From the NCBI RefSeq assembly GCF_007993935.1, contig NZ_VITY01000002.1, positions 372,001-436,000 on the forward strand: a stretch of DNA of 64,000 nt, in the 5' to 3' direction. The stretch is from Bradyrhizobium macuxiense. GTDB taxonomy: Bacteria > Pseudomonadota > Alphaproteobacteria > Rhizobiales > Xanthobacteraceae. The position numbers and the translations under genes are program-made. A model generated the notes under the pieces. It was not told the origin of the DNA. It was given only the letters and a program-made list of their open reading frames with translations, and made no database searches. Positions 26,091 through 35,059 of the stretch are shown piece after piece; position 1 is the stretch's first letter; each line of letters opens with the position of its first letter.

Positions 26091-26965
26091 ATCGATCCGA
26101 ACAGGCCACGCGGGCGGATGAAGACGACCAAGAGATAGACGGCATAGATGCCGACCGATTTCAGCGACGGCGGCAGGATCAGTGCGGTGGTCGCCTCCAC
26201 CAGGCCGACGATGATGCCGCCGGCAAAGGCGCCGAACACGCTGCCGAAGCCGCCGAGCGCCACGGTGACGTAGGCGATCAGCGCAAAGGAAGCGCCGACG
26301 TCGGGATAGATGTAGAAGAAGATCGCCATGATGGCGCCGGCAAGCCCGACCAGAGCCGCGCCGAGGCCCCAGCCGAGCGCGAACACCCGGTTCTTGTCGA
26401 TGCCGACGAGGGCCACCGCGCCGGCGTCCTCGCGCGTCGCTTCCAGCGCGCGGCCGAAATCGGTGCGGTTGATGAAGAAATAGAGCGCGACGAAGGCCGC
26501 GATCGACAGCATCGCGCCGATCAGCTGCGGCTCCGGCAGATAGATGCCGGCGATCGACACCGTCTTGCCGCCGAGCCAGGAGTTGGTGACGCTGCGGTAG
26601 TCGGGCGTGAAGAAGAACTGGGCGAGGCCTCGCATCACGATCGCAAGGCCGAAGGTGGAAAAGATCTGCACCATGCCGGCATTGGCCTTGGCGCGCATCG
26701 CGAAGCGGACCACCAACAGATAGACCACCGCGCCGAACACGAACAAGGCCGCGGCGACCAGCGGCGCCGCCAGCAAGGGATCGATCGCGAAGAACGCGAA
26801 CAGGAAGAAGGTCGCGTACATCGCGATCATCAGGAACTCGCCGTGCGCGAAATTCACGACGTCCATCAATCCGAAGATCAATGCGAGGCCCGCGGCGATC
26901 AGCCCGTAGAGCAGCCCCATCAGCAGGCCGCTCGCCAAACTCTGGATAATGGTCTCGGCTGTCAC
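26087..26965 (-). CDS. branched-chain amino acid-type ABC permease (LivH-type)
   Basis: Inner-membrane subunit, 292 residues, about eight hydrophobic helices. Typical LivH features are GLLYGLIAAGLALIFGLMDVVNFAHGEFLMIAMYATF near the N-terminus, the coupling region DFGRALEATREDAGAVALVGIDKNRVFALGWGLGAALVGLAGAIMA, and VTVALGGFGSVFGAFAGGIIVG. First of four tightly overlapping genes (H-M-G-F); the binding-protein gene upstream is separated by a hairpin element. Confidence 0.93.
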   Translation of the reverse strand: MTAETIIQSLASGLLMGLLYGLIAAGLALIFGLMDVVNFAHGEFLMIAMYATFFLFAFFAIDPLLAAPLVAAALFVFGAVVYLLVVRFAMRAKANAGMVQIFSTFGLAIVMRGLAQFFFTPDYRSVTNSWLGGKTVSIAGIYLPEPQLIGAMLSIAAFVALYFFINRTDFGRALEATREDAGAVALVGIDKNRVFALGWGLGAALVGLAGAIMAIFFYIYPDVGASFALIAYVTVALGGFGSVFGAFAGGIIVGLVEATTALILPPSLKSVGIYAVYLLVVFIRPRGLFGSM

Positions 26966-27003
26966 CGCTGACGCTCCGCGTTCCAGGCGTTGTCGTTAGC
27001 CCC

Positions 27004-27088
27004 CGTCATTGCGAGGAGCGAAGCGACGAAGCAATCCATGCTTCCTTTTTGCGGAGAGATGGATTGCTTCGCTTCGCTCGCAATGACG
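27004..27088. repeat. dispersed palindromic element, family A, copy 5
   Basis: Long arm first. It lies inside the transporter operon, 39 bases upstream of the LivH-type gene and 69 bases after the binding-protein stop. Confidence 0.9.
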
Positions 27089-27156
27089 GAACATGCGAGA
27101 CTCCGTGTGATGTCTTCGGCTGTCACCGCCCTCTGCCCCCTCTAGTGTCCGACCGG

Positions 27157-28404
27157 TCAGCTGTTCATCGGCCAGATCGCCTCGGAGACGGCGGCCTGCT
27201 CCGGGAAGATCGTCACGAAGTTCTTCGCGGAATATTGCAGCAGCACCGGATCGGCGAAGTTGTTCTGCCCCATCTCGTCGAACTTGACGCGCCGCCACGG
27301 CATGATGGTGACGTCGCCCGGCATGTCGGTGGCGACCAGCGCCTCGCGGATCTTCTCGCCGTCGGTCGACTTGGCGCGGTTGATGGCATCGGCCATGATG
27401 ATGAGACCCATGAACTGGCGCGACGAATAGTCGTTGAAGTCCTTGCCGGACTTGGCGCGGAACATCTCGTTGATCAGACCGACCATCGGCCGCTTCTGCG
27501 CCAGGTCGAGCGAGAAGCTGCCGCGCGAGATCACGCCCTCGAGCTTGTCGCCGACCGCATCATAGGTCGCCTTCTCCGAGAAGCCGGCGTCCTGCGCCAT
27601 GATGTTCTTCGGCTTGTAGCCGAGCTCGGCCATGGTCTTGACCAGGAGGATCGAGTCGGTGGTGTAGCTCGACGGCATCAAGACGTCGGCGTTGGCGGCC
27701 TTGAGCTGCTGCACCTCGGCGGTGAGCGACGGCGAGTTGGCGCGATACTTGATGTCGCTGACGATCTTGTAGCCGCGCTCATTGGCGAGCTTGGTCTGGG
27801 CGTTCGCCGAATCGGTGCCGAAGATGGTGTCCTCGTGGAACAGCGCCAGCGTCTCGATCTTCTGGCCCTTCTTCTTCATCGCATCGAAGAAGTCGAACAT
27901 CGCGGCCGAGAACATCTCGTCATGCGGCGAGGCGCGGAAATAGTACTTCAGGCCGCGGCGATGCAGGCTCGGCGAGGAATTGTCGGCCGAGATGAACGGC
28001 ACGCCGTAGCGCTCACAGGTCTGGCTGACGGTGACGGCGACCGCGCTCTGATAGGTGCCGACGACGGCGCAGACCTTCTCCTGGGTGATCAGGCGCTCGG
28101 TCTCGGCACGGCCCTTCTGCGGATCGGCCTGGTGGTCGGCGAACACCAGCTTGACCTTGGCGCCGCCGAGGCCGGACAGGCCCTCACCCTTGGCGAGCGG
28201 CAGCGCGAAATCATAGTTCTTGTTGATGATGTCGGCCGCGGTGTTGAAGGCATGCTGCGCGTCGACGCCGATCGCGGCGCTGGAGCCGGACAGCGGATAG
28301 ATCACGCCGATCGCCACTTCGCTTGTTTGCGCGCGTGCGGCCATCGGACCGAGCGCAGCGGCGGCAGTGGCTCCCAGCAATACGTTACGGCGAGAGATCG
28401 TCAT
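27157..28404 (-). CDS. ABC transporter substrate-binding protein (LivK/periplasmic type I)
   Basis: Periplasmic solute-binding protein of 415 residues. The N-terminus MTISRRNVLLGATAAAALGPMAARAQ is a twin-arginine-like signal peptide with cleavage after ARA near 25. The mature protein shows IGVIYPLSGSSAAIGVD, the type-I periplasmic fold entry, then AVVGTYQSAVAVTVSQTCERYGVPFISADNSSPSL and LMPSSYTTDSILLVKTMAELGYKPKNIMAQDAGFS. GGGGAAA serves as Shine-Dalgarno. It delivers solute to the HMGF components. Absence of clear amino-acid-binding cysteines or context leaves ligand identity open. Confidence 0.9.
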   Translation of the reverse strand: MTISRRNVLLGATAAAALGPMAARAQTSEVAIGVIYPLSGSSAAIGVDAQHAFNTAADIINKNYDFALPLAKGEGLSGLGGAKVKLVFADHQADPQKGRAETERLITQEKVCAVVGTYQSAVAVTVSQTCERYGVPFISADNSSPSLHRRGLKYYFRASPHDEMFSAAMFDFFDAMKKKGQKIETLALFHEDTIFGTDSANAQTKLANERGYKIVSDIKYRANSPSLTAEVQQLKAANADVLMPSSYTTDSILLVKTMAELGYKPKNIMAQDAGFSEKATYDAVGDKLEGVISRGSFSLDLAQKRPMVGLINEMFRAKSGKDFNDYSSRQFMGLIIMADAINRAKSTDGEKIREALVATDMPGDVTIMPWRRVKFDEMGQNNFADPVLLQYSAKNFVTIFPEQAAVSEAIWPMNS

Positions 28405-28489
28405 CGAAATTTCCCCTTCAGCTTTGTTCTTATCGATGTGACGCTTGTAGCGCGCAGTAAAGCCTCAATGAATTGCACGAATTGCCTAT

Positions 28490-29308
28490 TCAGAGCACAG
28501 CGAGCTGCTTGTTCCTGAGATCGGTCACCAGCATCAGCCCCGGCGCATGCGTGATCGCGAACGGCAGCTTCGCAGCTGCGATCACCGATTGCGGCGTCAC
28601 GCCACAGGCCCAGAACACCGGGATCTCGTCATCGGCCACCGGTACCGCGTCGCCATAATCGGGCTTGGCGATATCCTTGATGCCGATCGCATGCGGATGG
28701 CCGAGATGCACCGGCGCGCCATGCACCGACGGAAAGCGCGAGGTGATCTGCACCGCGCGGATCGCATCCGCCGGCTTGAACGGGCGCATCGATACCACCA
28801 TCGGTCCCGCGAACGGCCCGGACGGCTGGCAGGCGATATTGGTCCGGTACATTGGCACACGCAGATTGCGCTCAATGTGACGGATCGGCAGCCCCTCTTC
28901 CAGCAGCGCCTCCTCGAACGAATAGGAGCAGCCGAGCACGAAGGTGACGAGATCGTCGCGCCAGTATTTGATGATGTCGGTCGGCTCGTCCGCCACCTCG
29001 CCGTCGCGCCAGACCCGGTAGCGCGGCACGTCGGTGCGGATGTCGAGGTCGAGGCCGAGCGCCGGGATGCGGGGATCGCCGACGTCGGACATGCCGATGA
29101 TCGGGCACGGCTTCGGATTGAGCTGGCAGAACCGGTGGAAGGCGCCGGCGAGTTTTTCCGGCAGGATCGCCAGATTGCCCTGGACGAAGCCGTTGGCGAG
29201 ACCGGCGGTGGTGGCCGACGCCTCGCCGTCACGGCAGGCGCGCCGCGCTTCGACGCTCGCCAGCCCTGGCTCCCCCTGAGATCGCTGCACTGCCGCAAAA
29301 ACAGTCAT
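28490..29308 (-). CDS. DUF1445 family hydro-lyase / D-glutamate cyclase-like protein
   Basis: Cytoplasmic protein of 272 residues in the DUF1445 (YcsI, putative hydro-lyase) family. Family stretches: [91 protein letters not shown], and [14 protein letters not shown] near the C-terminus. A mammalian member interconverts D-glutamate and 5-oxo-D-proline; bacterial roles are poorly known. The start at 29308 has CAGGAGAA as Shine-Dalgarno; the in-frame start at 29353 would run into the promoter region. Divergent from the LysR gene, which probably regulates it. Confidence 0.88.
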   Translation of the reverse strand: MTVFAAVQRSQGEPGLASVEARRACRDGEASATTAGLANGFVQGNLAILPEKLAGAFHRFCQLNPKPCPIIGMSDVGDPRIPALGLDLDIRTDVPRYRVWRDGEVADEPTDIIKYWRDDLVTFVLGCSYSFEEALLEEGLPIRHIERNLRVPMYRTNIACQPSGPFAGPMVVSMRPFKPADAIRAVQITSRFPSVHGAPVHLGHPHAIGIKDIAKPDYGDAVPVADDEIPVFWACGVTPQSVIAAAKLPFAITHAPGLMLVTDLRNKQLAVL

Positions 29309-29359
29309 GGGGTTCTCCTGCCCATAATCTCGACAAGGACAAACCAACACCAAGCGTGA

Positions 29360-29412
29360 TATAATGTCTAATCGTCCTTTCTAATCAAAATCGATAAAGC
29401 AAATTTATCGAT
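29360..29412 (+). promoter_or_regulatory. LysR promoter -10 and 23-bp LTTR operator dyad
   Basis: A consensus TATAAT lies at 29360-29365. A perfect dyad ATCGATAAA-N5-TTTATCGAT is at 29390-29412, containing the T-N11-A core of LysR-type sites, 16 bases before the LysR start. Placed downstream of the likely transcription start, it fits autorepression by the adjacent regulator and control of the divergent DUF1445 gene. Confidence 0.7.
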
Positions 29413-29427
29413 CGGGAAAATGCTTCC

Positions 29428-30360
29428 ATGACGGACTTCCGCTCGATCGAAACATTTCTCTGGGTCGTCAAGCTCGGCAGCTTCCGCGGCGCCGCCCAGC
29501 GACTCAACACCACCCAGCCGGCGATCTCCCAGCGCATTGCCCAGCTCGAGCGCGAGATGGGCGTCAAGCTGCTCAACCGCGACCACCGGGTAGCCTCGCC
29601 GACGCCGAGCGGGCGGCTGATGCTGATCTATGCCGAGAAGCTGATCGGCCTGCGTTCGGAGATGATGGCCGAGGTCGGCGACCGTTCGGCGATGCGCGGC
29701 GCGCTGCGGCTCGGTGTCGCGGAGACCATCGTGCACACCTGGCTGCCGCGGCTGGTCAAGAGCGTCAACGAGATCTACCCGAACCTGTCGCTGGAGATCG
29801 AGGTCGACATCACACCCAACCTGACGCCGCGGCTGCTGGCGCAGGAAATCGAACTCGCCTTCGTGCTCGGACCGGTCTCGGCGTCCGGCGCGCACAACCA
29901 TGTGCTGTGCGATTACCCGATCGGTTTCCTGGCAAGCCCGTCGCTCGGCCTCGGCGAAGGTCCGGTTGCGCGGCAGGACCTGGCGCGGTTTCCGATCATC
30001 ACCTTTCCGCGCAAGACCCAGCCCTACGAGACCGTGCGCGCATTGTTCAATGCACCCGATCTGCCGCCGATCCGGCTGCACGCCTCGACCTCGCTCGCGA
30101 CCGTGATCCACATGGCCAATGAAGGGCTTGGCATTGCGGTCATTCCGTCGGCGATCGTCGAGAACGAGCTTGCCGACGGGCGCTTGCAGCTGCTCGACAC
30201 CGACCTCAAGCTGCCGCCCCTCACCTTCACCGCGAGCTGGCTCGCCTCCCCCGATGCGGTCGCCATCGAGCGCGTCGCCAATCTCGCCAGGCAGATCGCG
30301 CAGACCAGCGTGGCGGTTGACGGCGCGAGAGGGGCGCGTCATGAAAAAACGGTCGCGTAA
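29428..30360 (+). CDS. LysR family transcriptional regulator
   Basis: Regulator of 310 residues. The N-terminal winged helix-turn-helix (FRSIETFLWVVKLGSFRGAAQRLNTTQPAISQRIAQLEREMGVKLLNRD, about 3-51) is followed by a linker helix and a periplasmic-binding-like effector domain (RGALRLGVAETIVHTWLPRLV onward). First gene of an operon with the carbamoylase-type hydrolase (14 bases downstream) and hydroxyacid dehydrogenase, divergent from DUF1445. The effector is probably a substrate or intermediate of those enzymes. Confidence 0.93.
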   Translation: MTDFRSIETFLWVVKLGSFRGAAQRLNTTQPAISQRIAQLEREMGVKLLNRDHRVASPTPSGRLMLIYAEKLIGLRSEMMAEVGDRSAMRGALRLGVAETIVHTWLPRLVKSVNEIYPNLSLEIEVDITPNLTPRLLAQEIELAFVLGPVSASGAHNHVLCDYPIGFLASPSLGLGEGPVARQDLARFPIITFPRKTQPYETVRALFNAPDLPPIRLHASTSLATVIHMANEGLGIAVIPSAIVENELADGRLQLLDTDLKLPPLTFTASWLASPDAVAIERVANLARQIAQTSVAVDGARGARHEKTVA

Positions 30361-30374
30361 AGGGAAGAGCCGCA

Positions 30375-31625
30375 ATGAGCCGAGCCGCCACCAACCTGCA
30401 GATCGATTCCGCCCGCCTCTGGGGCACCATCCACGAAACCGCGCAGTTCGGTGCAACGCCAAAGGGCGGCGTGCGCCGGCTGACCCTCGGCGCCGAGGAC
30501 AAGCAGGTGCGCGACTGGTTCCGCAAGGCCTGCGAGGACGCCGGCCTCGACGTGCAGGTCGATGCGCTCGGCTCGATGTTCGGCCTGCGCAAGGGCCGGG
30601 ACATGTCGAAGCCGCCAATCGGCGTCGGCTCGCATCTCGACACCCAGCCGACCGGCGGCAAATATGACGGCATCCTCGGCACGCTGGCCGCACTCGAAAT
30701 GGTGCGCACGCTGAACGATGCCGGGATCGAGACCGAGCTGCCGATCTGCATCTGCAACTGGACCAATGAGGAAGGCTCGCGCTTCGCGCCGGCGATGATG
30801 GCCTCGGCCGCCTATGTCGGCGATTTCACCACCGACGACATCCTGTCGCGCAAGGACGCCGAAGGCGTCACGGTGGCGCAGGCGCTGGACTCGATCGGCT
30901 ATCGCGGCGATGCCCCGGTTGGCCGCCAGAAATTCTCGGGCTTCGTCGAGCTGCATATCGAGCAGGGCCCGATCCTGGAGGCCGAGGGCAAGACCATCGG
31001 CGTGGTCGATTCCGGCCAGGGCGTGCTGTGGTACGACGGCAAGATCGTGGGCTTCGAGAGCCATGCCGGCTCGACCCCGATGCCGCTGCGCCGCGATGCG
31101 CTGGCGACGCTGTCGGAGATCGTGCTGGCGATGGAGAGCATCGCGAAAAAGCACGGGCCGAAGGCAGTCGGCACCATTGGCGAGGCTGTCATCGCTGCGC
31201 CCTCGCGCAACGTCATTCCCGGCGAGATCGCCTTCACGGTGGATTGCCGCAGCGCCGATGCTGGGATCATGGACGCGCTGGATCGCGACCTGCGCGCAGC
31301 GATCGTCGAGATCGCAGCAAAGCGCAAGGTCGAGGTGCAGCTTGACCTCGTCTGGCGCAAGGCGCCGACGCATTTCGACCCGAAGCTGGTCGACGCCGTG
31401 GAGAATGCGGCCAACCAGCTCGGCTATTCGCATCGCCGCATCACCTCCGGCGCCGGTCACGACGCCTGCAACCTCAACACGGTGATGCCGGCAGCGATGG
31501 TGTTCGTACCCTGCAAGGACGGCATCAGCCACAACGAGCTGGAAGACGCCACGCAGACCGACTGCGCCGCCGGCGCCAACGTCCTGATGCATACGGTGTT
31601 GGCGCTCGCCGGCGTCGCATCCTGA
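30375..31625 (+). CDS. Zn-dependent M20 hydrolase (N-carbamoyl amino acid hydrolase/ureidopropionase type)
   Basis: Binuclear metallohydrolase of 416 residues. Metal ligands of the family are visible: H87 in GSHLDTQPTGGKYDG, D98 in the same motif, E132-E133 in NWTNEEGSRF, H in VELHIEQGP (about 196), and the late GAGHDACNLN histidine. The LDTQPxGGKYDG form is typical of N-carbamoyl-L-amino-acid hydrolase, beta-ureidopropionase and allantoate amidohydrolase, so it should release ammonia and CO2 from a ureido or carbamoyl compound. Cotranscribed with LysR (14-base gap). The exact substrate cannot be chosen between these. Confidence 0.88.
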   Translation: MSRAATNLQIDSARLWGTIHETAQFGATPKGGVRRLTLGAEDKQVRDWFRKACEDAGLDVQVDALGSMFGLRKGRDMSKPPIGVGSHLDTQPTGGKYDGILGTLAALEMVRTLNDAGIETELPICICNWTNEEGSRFAPAMMASAAYVGDFTTDDILSRKDAEGVTVAQALDSIGYRGDAPVGRQKFSGFVELHIEQGPILEAEGKTIGVVDSGQGVLWYDGKIVGFESHAGSTPMPLRRDALATLSEIVLAMESIAKKHGPKAVGTIGEAVIAAPSRNVIPGEIAFTVDCRSADAGIMDALDRDLRAAIVEIAAKRKVEVQLDLVWRKAPTHFDPKLVDAVENAANQLGYSHRRITSGAGHDACNLNTVMPAAMVFVPCKDGISHNELEDATQTDCAAGANVLMHTVLALAGVAS

Positions 31626-31656
31626 TCTTCATATCTCCCCTTCGATGGAGGCTTTC

Positions 31657-32568
31657 GTGCGCGCAGTGTTTGTCGACGCCAATGAATCGCTCGCTGTCAT
31701 CACCGAGCGGCTGGAGAAGCCCGGCGATCCCGCGATGCGGATCAACCGCAACCCGGACATCAAGCCCGAGGATTATCCGGCGGTGCTCGATGGCGCCGAG
31801 ATCGCAGTGGTCGATCACACCGCGCTGCCGACCGACGTTGCGAAGAAATGCGCCGGCCTGAAACATGTCGTGTTTCTCGGCACCGGTGCGCGCAGCTACA
31901 TGAACCCGGAAGAGCTCGCCGAACTCGGCATCTCCGTGCACCTGATCAAGGGCTATGGCGACACCGCGGTCGCGGAGTCCGCGATCGCGCTGATGTGGTC
32001 GTCGGCGCGGGTGATCGCGCAGATGGACCGCGAGATGCGCGCCGGCAACTGGCTGCGCGAGGACGGCATGCAGCTCACCGGCAAGACGCTTGGCCTGGTC
32101 GGCTTCGGCGGCATCGCCGCCGAGGTCGCCCGCATCGCGCTCGGCAGCGGCATGAAGGTGATCGCCTGGAACCGGTCGCCGAAGAGCCATCCGGGCGTCG
32201 AATTCACCGAGCTCGACACGGTGCTGACGAACAGCGACGTGGTCTCGCTCCACCTGCTGCTCAACGACGAGACCCGCGGGATGATCACGCGCGACAAGAT
32301 CGCGAAGATGAAAAAGGGCGTGGTGCTGATCAACACCGCCCGCGGCGCCATCGTCGACGAGCAGGCGATGATCGATGCGCTCAACTCCGGCCACATCCGC
32401 CACGCCGGCCTCGATGTCTACAACATCGAGCCGCTGCCGAAGGATCATCCGCTGACGAAAATCCCGAACGTGACACTGTCCGCGCACTCCGCGTTCCGCA
32501 CGCCCGAGGCGAGCGAGAATTTGATCCATGCGGCGTGGGAGCATTGCCGACGCATCATGAAGCAATAA
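31657..32568 (+). CDS. D-2-hydroxyacid dehydrogenase family protein
   Basis: NAD(P)-dependent dehydrogenase of 303 residues. Rossmann motif VGFGGIAAEVA at about 148-158; catalytic residues R229 (INTARGAIVDE), E258 (VYNIEPLP) and H277 (LSAHSAFRTPE) are all present. The start is taken as GTG at 31657, because the GGAGG Shine-Dalgarno at 31647-31651 lies just after an in-frame ATG (31645) and is correctly spaced only for the GTG. It lies 31 bases after the hydrolase in the LysR operon and would reduce a 2-oxoacid or oxidise a D-2-hydroxyacid produced in that route. Confidence 0.9.
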   Translation: MRAVFVDANESLAVITERLEKPGDPAMRINRNPDIKPEDYPAVLDGAEIAVVDHTALPTDVAKKCAGLKHVVFLGTGARSYMNPEELAELGISVHLIKGYGDTAVAESAIALMWSSARVIAQMDREMRAGNWLREDGMQLTGKTLGLVGFGGIAAEVARIALGSGMKVIAWNRSPKSHPGVEFTELDTVLTNSDVVSLHLLLNDETRGMITRDKIAKMKKGVVLINTARGAIVDEQAMIDALNSGHIRHAGLDVYNIEPLPKDHPLTKIPNVTLSAHSAFRTPEASENLIHAAWEHCRRIMKQ

Positions 32569-32575
32569 TCTCCAC

Positions 32576-32707
32576 CGTCGTCCCGGCCAAGCGAAGCGCG
32601 AGCCGGGACCCATAACCACCGCTTCACATTGTGGCGATAGCTGGGGCCACAGCGAGCTATAACGACAAGACCCTGTGGTTGTGGGTCCCTGCTTTCGCAG
32701 GGACGAC
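32576..32707. repeat. palindromic element, family C, copy 2
   Basis: Outer arms CGTCGTCCCGG... and ...GGTCCCTGCTTTCGCAGGGACGAC; the two halves are diverged compared with copy 1 at 5291. Confidence 0.7.
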
Positions 32708-32753
32708 AGCAGCTGTGGGTTAGCGAAGCGTAACCCACCCACGCAGAGCTTTT

Positions 32754-32935
32754 CCCTTCTCCCCTTGTGGGAGAAGGTGGCCATAGGCGGCCTACCGGCC
32801 GCCGTTCTTTGACGACGCCGATGCTGTGCATCGGCTATGCGCAGTCCGCGACGGATGAGGGGTTCTCTCCGCGGATACAGACCCCTCACCCCGCTTCGCT
32901 GCGCGAAGCGACCCTCTCCCACAAGGGGAGAGGGT
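32754..32935. repeat. palindromic element, family F, copy 1
   Basis: Arms CCCTTCTCCCCTTGTGGGAGA and TCTCCCACAAGGGGAGAGGGT with ACCCCTCACCCCGCTTCGCTG inside. Related copies at 47624-47749 and 62054-62193. Confidence 0.75.
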
Positions 32936-32944
32936 AGCAGCTCA

Positions 32945-34018
32945 TTAATCCACCATCTCCGCGACCGCCTTGCCGCACGCCGTGGTGTCGGCATTGCCGC
33001 CGAGATCCCGCGTGCGCAGCGTGCGTTCGCCGAGCGTGCGCTCGATCGCGCCGACGATGGCATCCGCGGCCTGCTTCTCGCCGAGATGCTCCAGCATCAT
33101 CGCGCCCGACCAGATCATGCCGATCGGGTTGGCGATGCCTTGGCCAGCGATATCGGGCGCCGAGCCGTGCACCGGCTCGAACACCGAGGGGAAATCGCCT
33201 TCCGGATTGATGTTGCCCGACGGCGCGATGCCGATGGTGCCGGTGCAGGCCGGGCCGAGGTCGGAGAGGATATCCCCGAACAGGTTGGAGCCGACCACGA
33301 CGTCGAACCAGTCCGGATGCAGCACGAAGTTCGCGGTCAGGATGTCGATGTGGTACTTGTCCCACTTCACGCCGGGATAGTTCTTGGCCATCGTCTCCAC
33401 GCGCTCGTCCCAATAGGGCATGGTGATGGAGATGCCGTTCGACTTGGTCGCCGAGGTCAGATGCTTCTTCGGCCGCGACTGCGCCAGGTCGAACGCGAAT
33501 TTCAGGATGCGGTCGACGCCGGTGCGCGTCATCACGGTCTGCTGCGTGACGAATTCGCGGTCGGTGTCCGGGAACATGCGGCCGCCGACCGAGGAATATT
33601 CACCCTCGGTGTTCTCGCGCACCACCCAGAAATCGATGTCGCCGGGCTTGCGGTTCGCCAGCGGCGACGGCACGCCGGGCATCAGCCGCACCGGGCGCAG
33701 ATTGACGTACTGATCGAACTCGCGGCGGAACTTGATCAGCGAGCCCCACAGCGAGACGTGGTCGGGAATCTTGGCCGGCCAGCCGACCGCGCCGAAATAG
33801 ATCGCGTCATGCTTGCCGATCTTGTCCTTCCAGTCGGCCGGCATCATCTCGCCGTGCTTCTCGTAATAGTCGTAGGAGGCGAAGTCGAAATGGTCGAACT
33901 TCACGTCGACGCCGTGCTTCTTCGCCGCCGCCTCGATGACGCGCAGGCCCTCCGGCATCACTTCCTTGCCGATGCCGTCGCCGGGAATGACCGCAATCCG
34001 ATATTGCTTCTTGCTCAT
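32945..34018 (-). CDS. tartrate dehydrogenase/decarboxylase (TtuC/D-malate dehydrogenase type)
   Basis: Beta-decarboxylating dehydrogenase of 357 residues in the isocitrate/isopropylmalate dehydrogenase family. N-terminal IAVIPGDGIGKEVMPEGL, substrate arginine region LRPVRLMPGVPSPL, FWVVRENTEGEYSSVGG, the catalytic lysine/aspartate segment VVVGSNLFGDILSDLGP, and NAD motif EPVHGSAPDIAGQGIANPIGMIWS. The spacing and RENTEGEYSSVGG are typical of tartrate dehydrogenases, which act on L-tartrate, meso-tartrate and D-malate. The start at 34018 gives MSKKQYRIAVIPG; the upstream in-frame start at 34051 is unsupported. Divergent from the SDR at 34187. Confidence 0.9.
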   Translation of the reverse strand: MSKKQYRIAVIPGDGIGKEVMPEGLRVIEAAAKKHGVDVKFDHFDFASYDYYEKHGEMMPADWKDKIGKHDAIYFGAVGWPAKIPDHVSLWGSLIKFRREFDQYVNLRPVRLMPGVPSPLANRKPGDIDFWVVRENTEGEYSSVGGRMFPDTDREFVTQQTVMTRTGVDRILKFAFDLAQSRPKKHLTSATKSNGISITMPYWDERVETMAKNYPGVKWDKYHIDILTANFVLHPDWFDVVVGSNLFGDILSDLGPACTGTIGIAPSGNINPEGDFPSVFEPVHGSAPDIAGQGIANPIGMIWSGAMMLEHLGEKQAADAIVGAIERTLGERTLRTRDLGGNADTTACGKAVAEMVD

Positions 34019-34186
34019 CGAGAACACCCTTGTGATTTGCCCGGCCGGCAATGCCGCCTATCCTGATCGCCCTGCAATGGACCAAACTTCGCGCGAGCGC
34101 AACGCTGCAGTGCAGTGTTGACCGCCGCGCGACCCTGCCCCACCAAATTCGCCGACATTCGTTCCTTCCAACCAGTGAGACATCCC

Positions 34187-34963
34187 ATGGATCTACATCT
34201 GCGCGGCAAGCGTGTCCTGATCACCGGCGCCTCCAAGGGCATTGGCGCGGCCGCCGCCGAAGCCTTTGCCGAGGAAGGCGCCAATCTGCTGCTCGCCGCC
34301 CGCAACGGCGAGCAATTGAAGGCGCTGGCCGAACGGCTCCGCTCCGCGCACCAGATCGATGCGGCGATCAGCGTCGTCGACCTGCGCAAATCAGAAGATC
34401 TGGCGCGATTGGCAAAAGAGGCTGCCGATATCGACATCCTCGTCAACAATGCCGGTGACATCCCGGGCGGCTCGATCGACAAGATCGACGAGGCGACCTG
34501 GCGGCACGCCTGGGAGCTCAAGGTGTTCGGCTATGTCAATTTGACGCGCGTGATCTACGCCCAGATGAAGGCGCGCGGCGGCGGCGTGATCGTCAACGAC
34601 ATCGGCGCGGCCGGCGAGAAGTTCGACGCCAATTACATCTGCGGCAGCGCCGGCAATGCGGCGCTGATGTCGTTCACCCGCGCGCTCGGGGGAAAAAGCC
34701 TCGCCGACAACATCCGCGTCGTCGGCATCAACCCCGGCCCGGTTGGCACCGACCGCCACGTCACCTTGCTCAAGACCCGCGCCAAGAACCAGTTCGGCGA
34801 CGAGAACCGCTACAAGGAATTCCAGAAAGGCCTGCCGCTCGGCCGCCCCGCGCATGCGCGCGAGATCGGCGACCTGATGGCATTCCTGGCGTCCGATCGC
34901 GCGGGGTATACGTCGGGCGTGATCTACACGGTGGATGGCGGGCTGACGTCGGGGTGGGGCTAG
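34187..34963 (+). CDS. SDR family protein with degenerate catalytic site
   Basis: Short-chain dehydrogenase fold, 258 residues. Cofactor motif TGASKGIG (13-20) and NNAG (87-90) are intact, and the C-terminus ends in SGVIYTVDGGL. The catalytic region differs from the family rule: at the serine site it reads VNDIGAAGEK (137-145), and after Y150 the sequence is YICGSAGNAALMSFTRALGG, giving YxxxS where YxxxK is expected, with a two-residue shift placing N157 near the lysine slot. Close relatives with the same YxxGSAGNAAL motif exist, so this is a subfamily and not a mutation, but activity is uncertain. A start at 34187 fits the family N-terminus. Confidence 0.85.
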   Translation: MDLHLRGKRVLITGASKGIGAAAAEAFAEEGANLLLAARNGEQLKALAERLRSAHQIDAAISVVDLRKSEDLARLAKEAADIDILVNNAGDIPGGSIDKIDEATWRHAWELKVFGYVNLTRVIYAQMKARGGGVIVNDIGAAGEKFDANYICGSAGNAALMSFTRALGGKSLADNIRVVGINPGPVGTDRHVTLLKTRAKNQFGDENRYKEFQKGLPLGRPAHAREIGDLMAFLASDRAGYTSGVIYTVDGGLTSGWG

Positions 34964-34973
34964 ACCCTCTCCT

Positions 34974-35057
34974 CGTCATTGCGAGCGAAGCGAAGCAATC
35001 CATCTGGCCGCTTGTGGAGAGATGGATTGCTTCGTCGCTTCGCTCCTCGCAATGACG
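34974..35057. repeat. dispersed palindromic element, family A, copy 6
   Basis: Short arm first. It lies between the convergent SDR and alpha/beta hydrolase genes, filling the whole 96-base gap and ending 2 bases before the hydrolase stop. Confidence 0.9.
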
Positions 35058-35059
35058 GC

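Larger units (their letters stand above)
32569..32944. other. 376-bp intergenic region packed with inverted repeats
   Basis: Between the convergent hydroxyacid dehydrogenase and tartrate dehydrogenase genes. Family C (32576-32707), a family D fragment (32714-32741, GTGGGTTAGC-type hairpin) and family F (32754-32935) fill it almost completely. No gene seen. Confidence 0.75.

Noticed and set aside
19414..28404. Assigning the branched-chain-type ABC transporter to tetronate uptake
   Set aside because: It is convergent with otnC, separated by a repeat and a small secreted-protein gene, and its family is not known for sugar acids.
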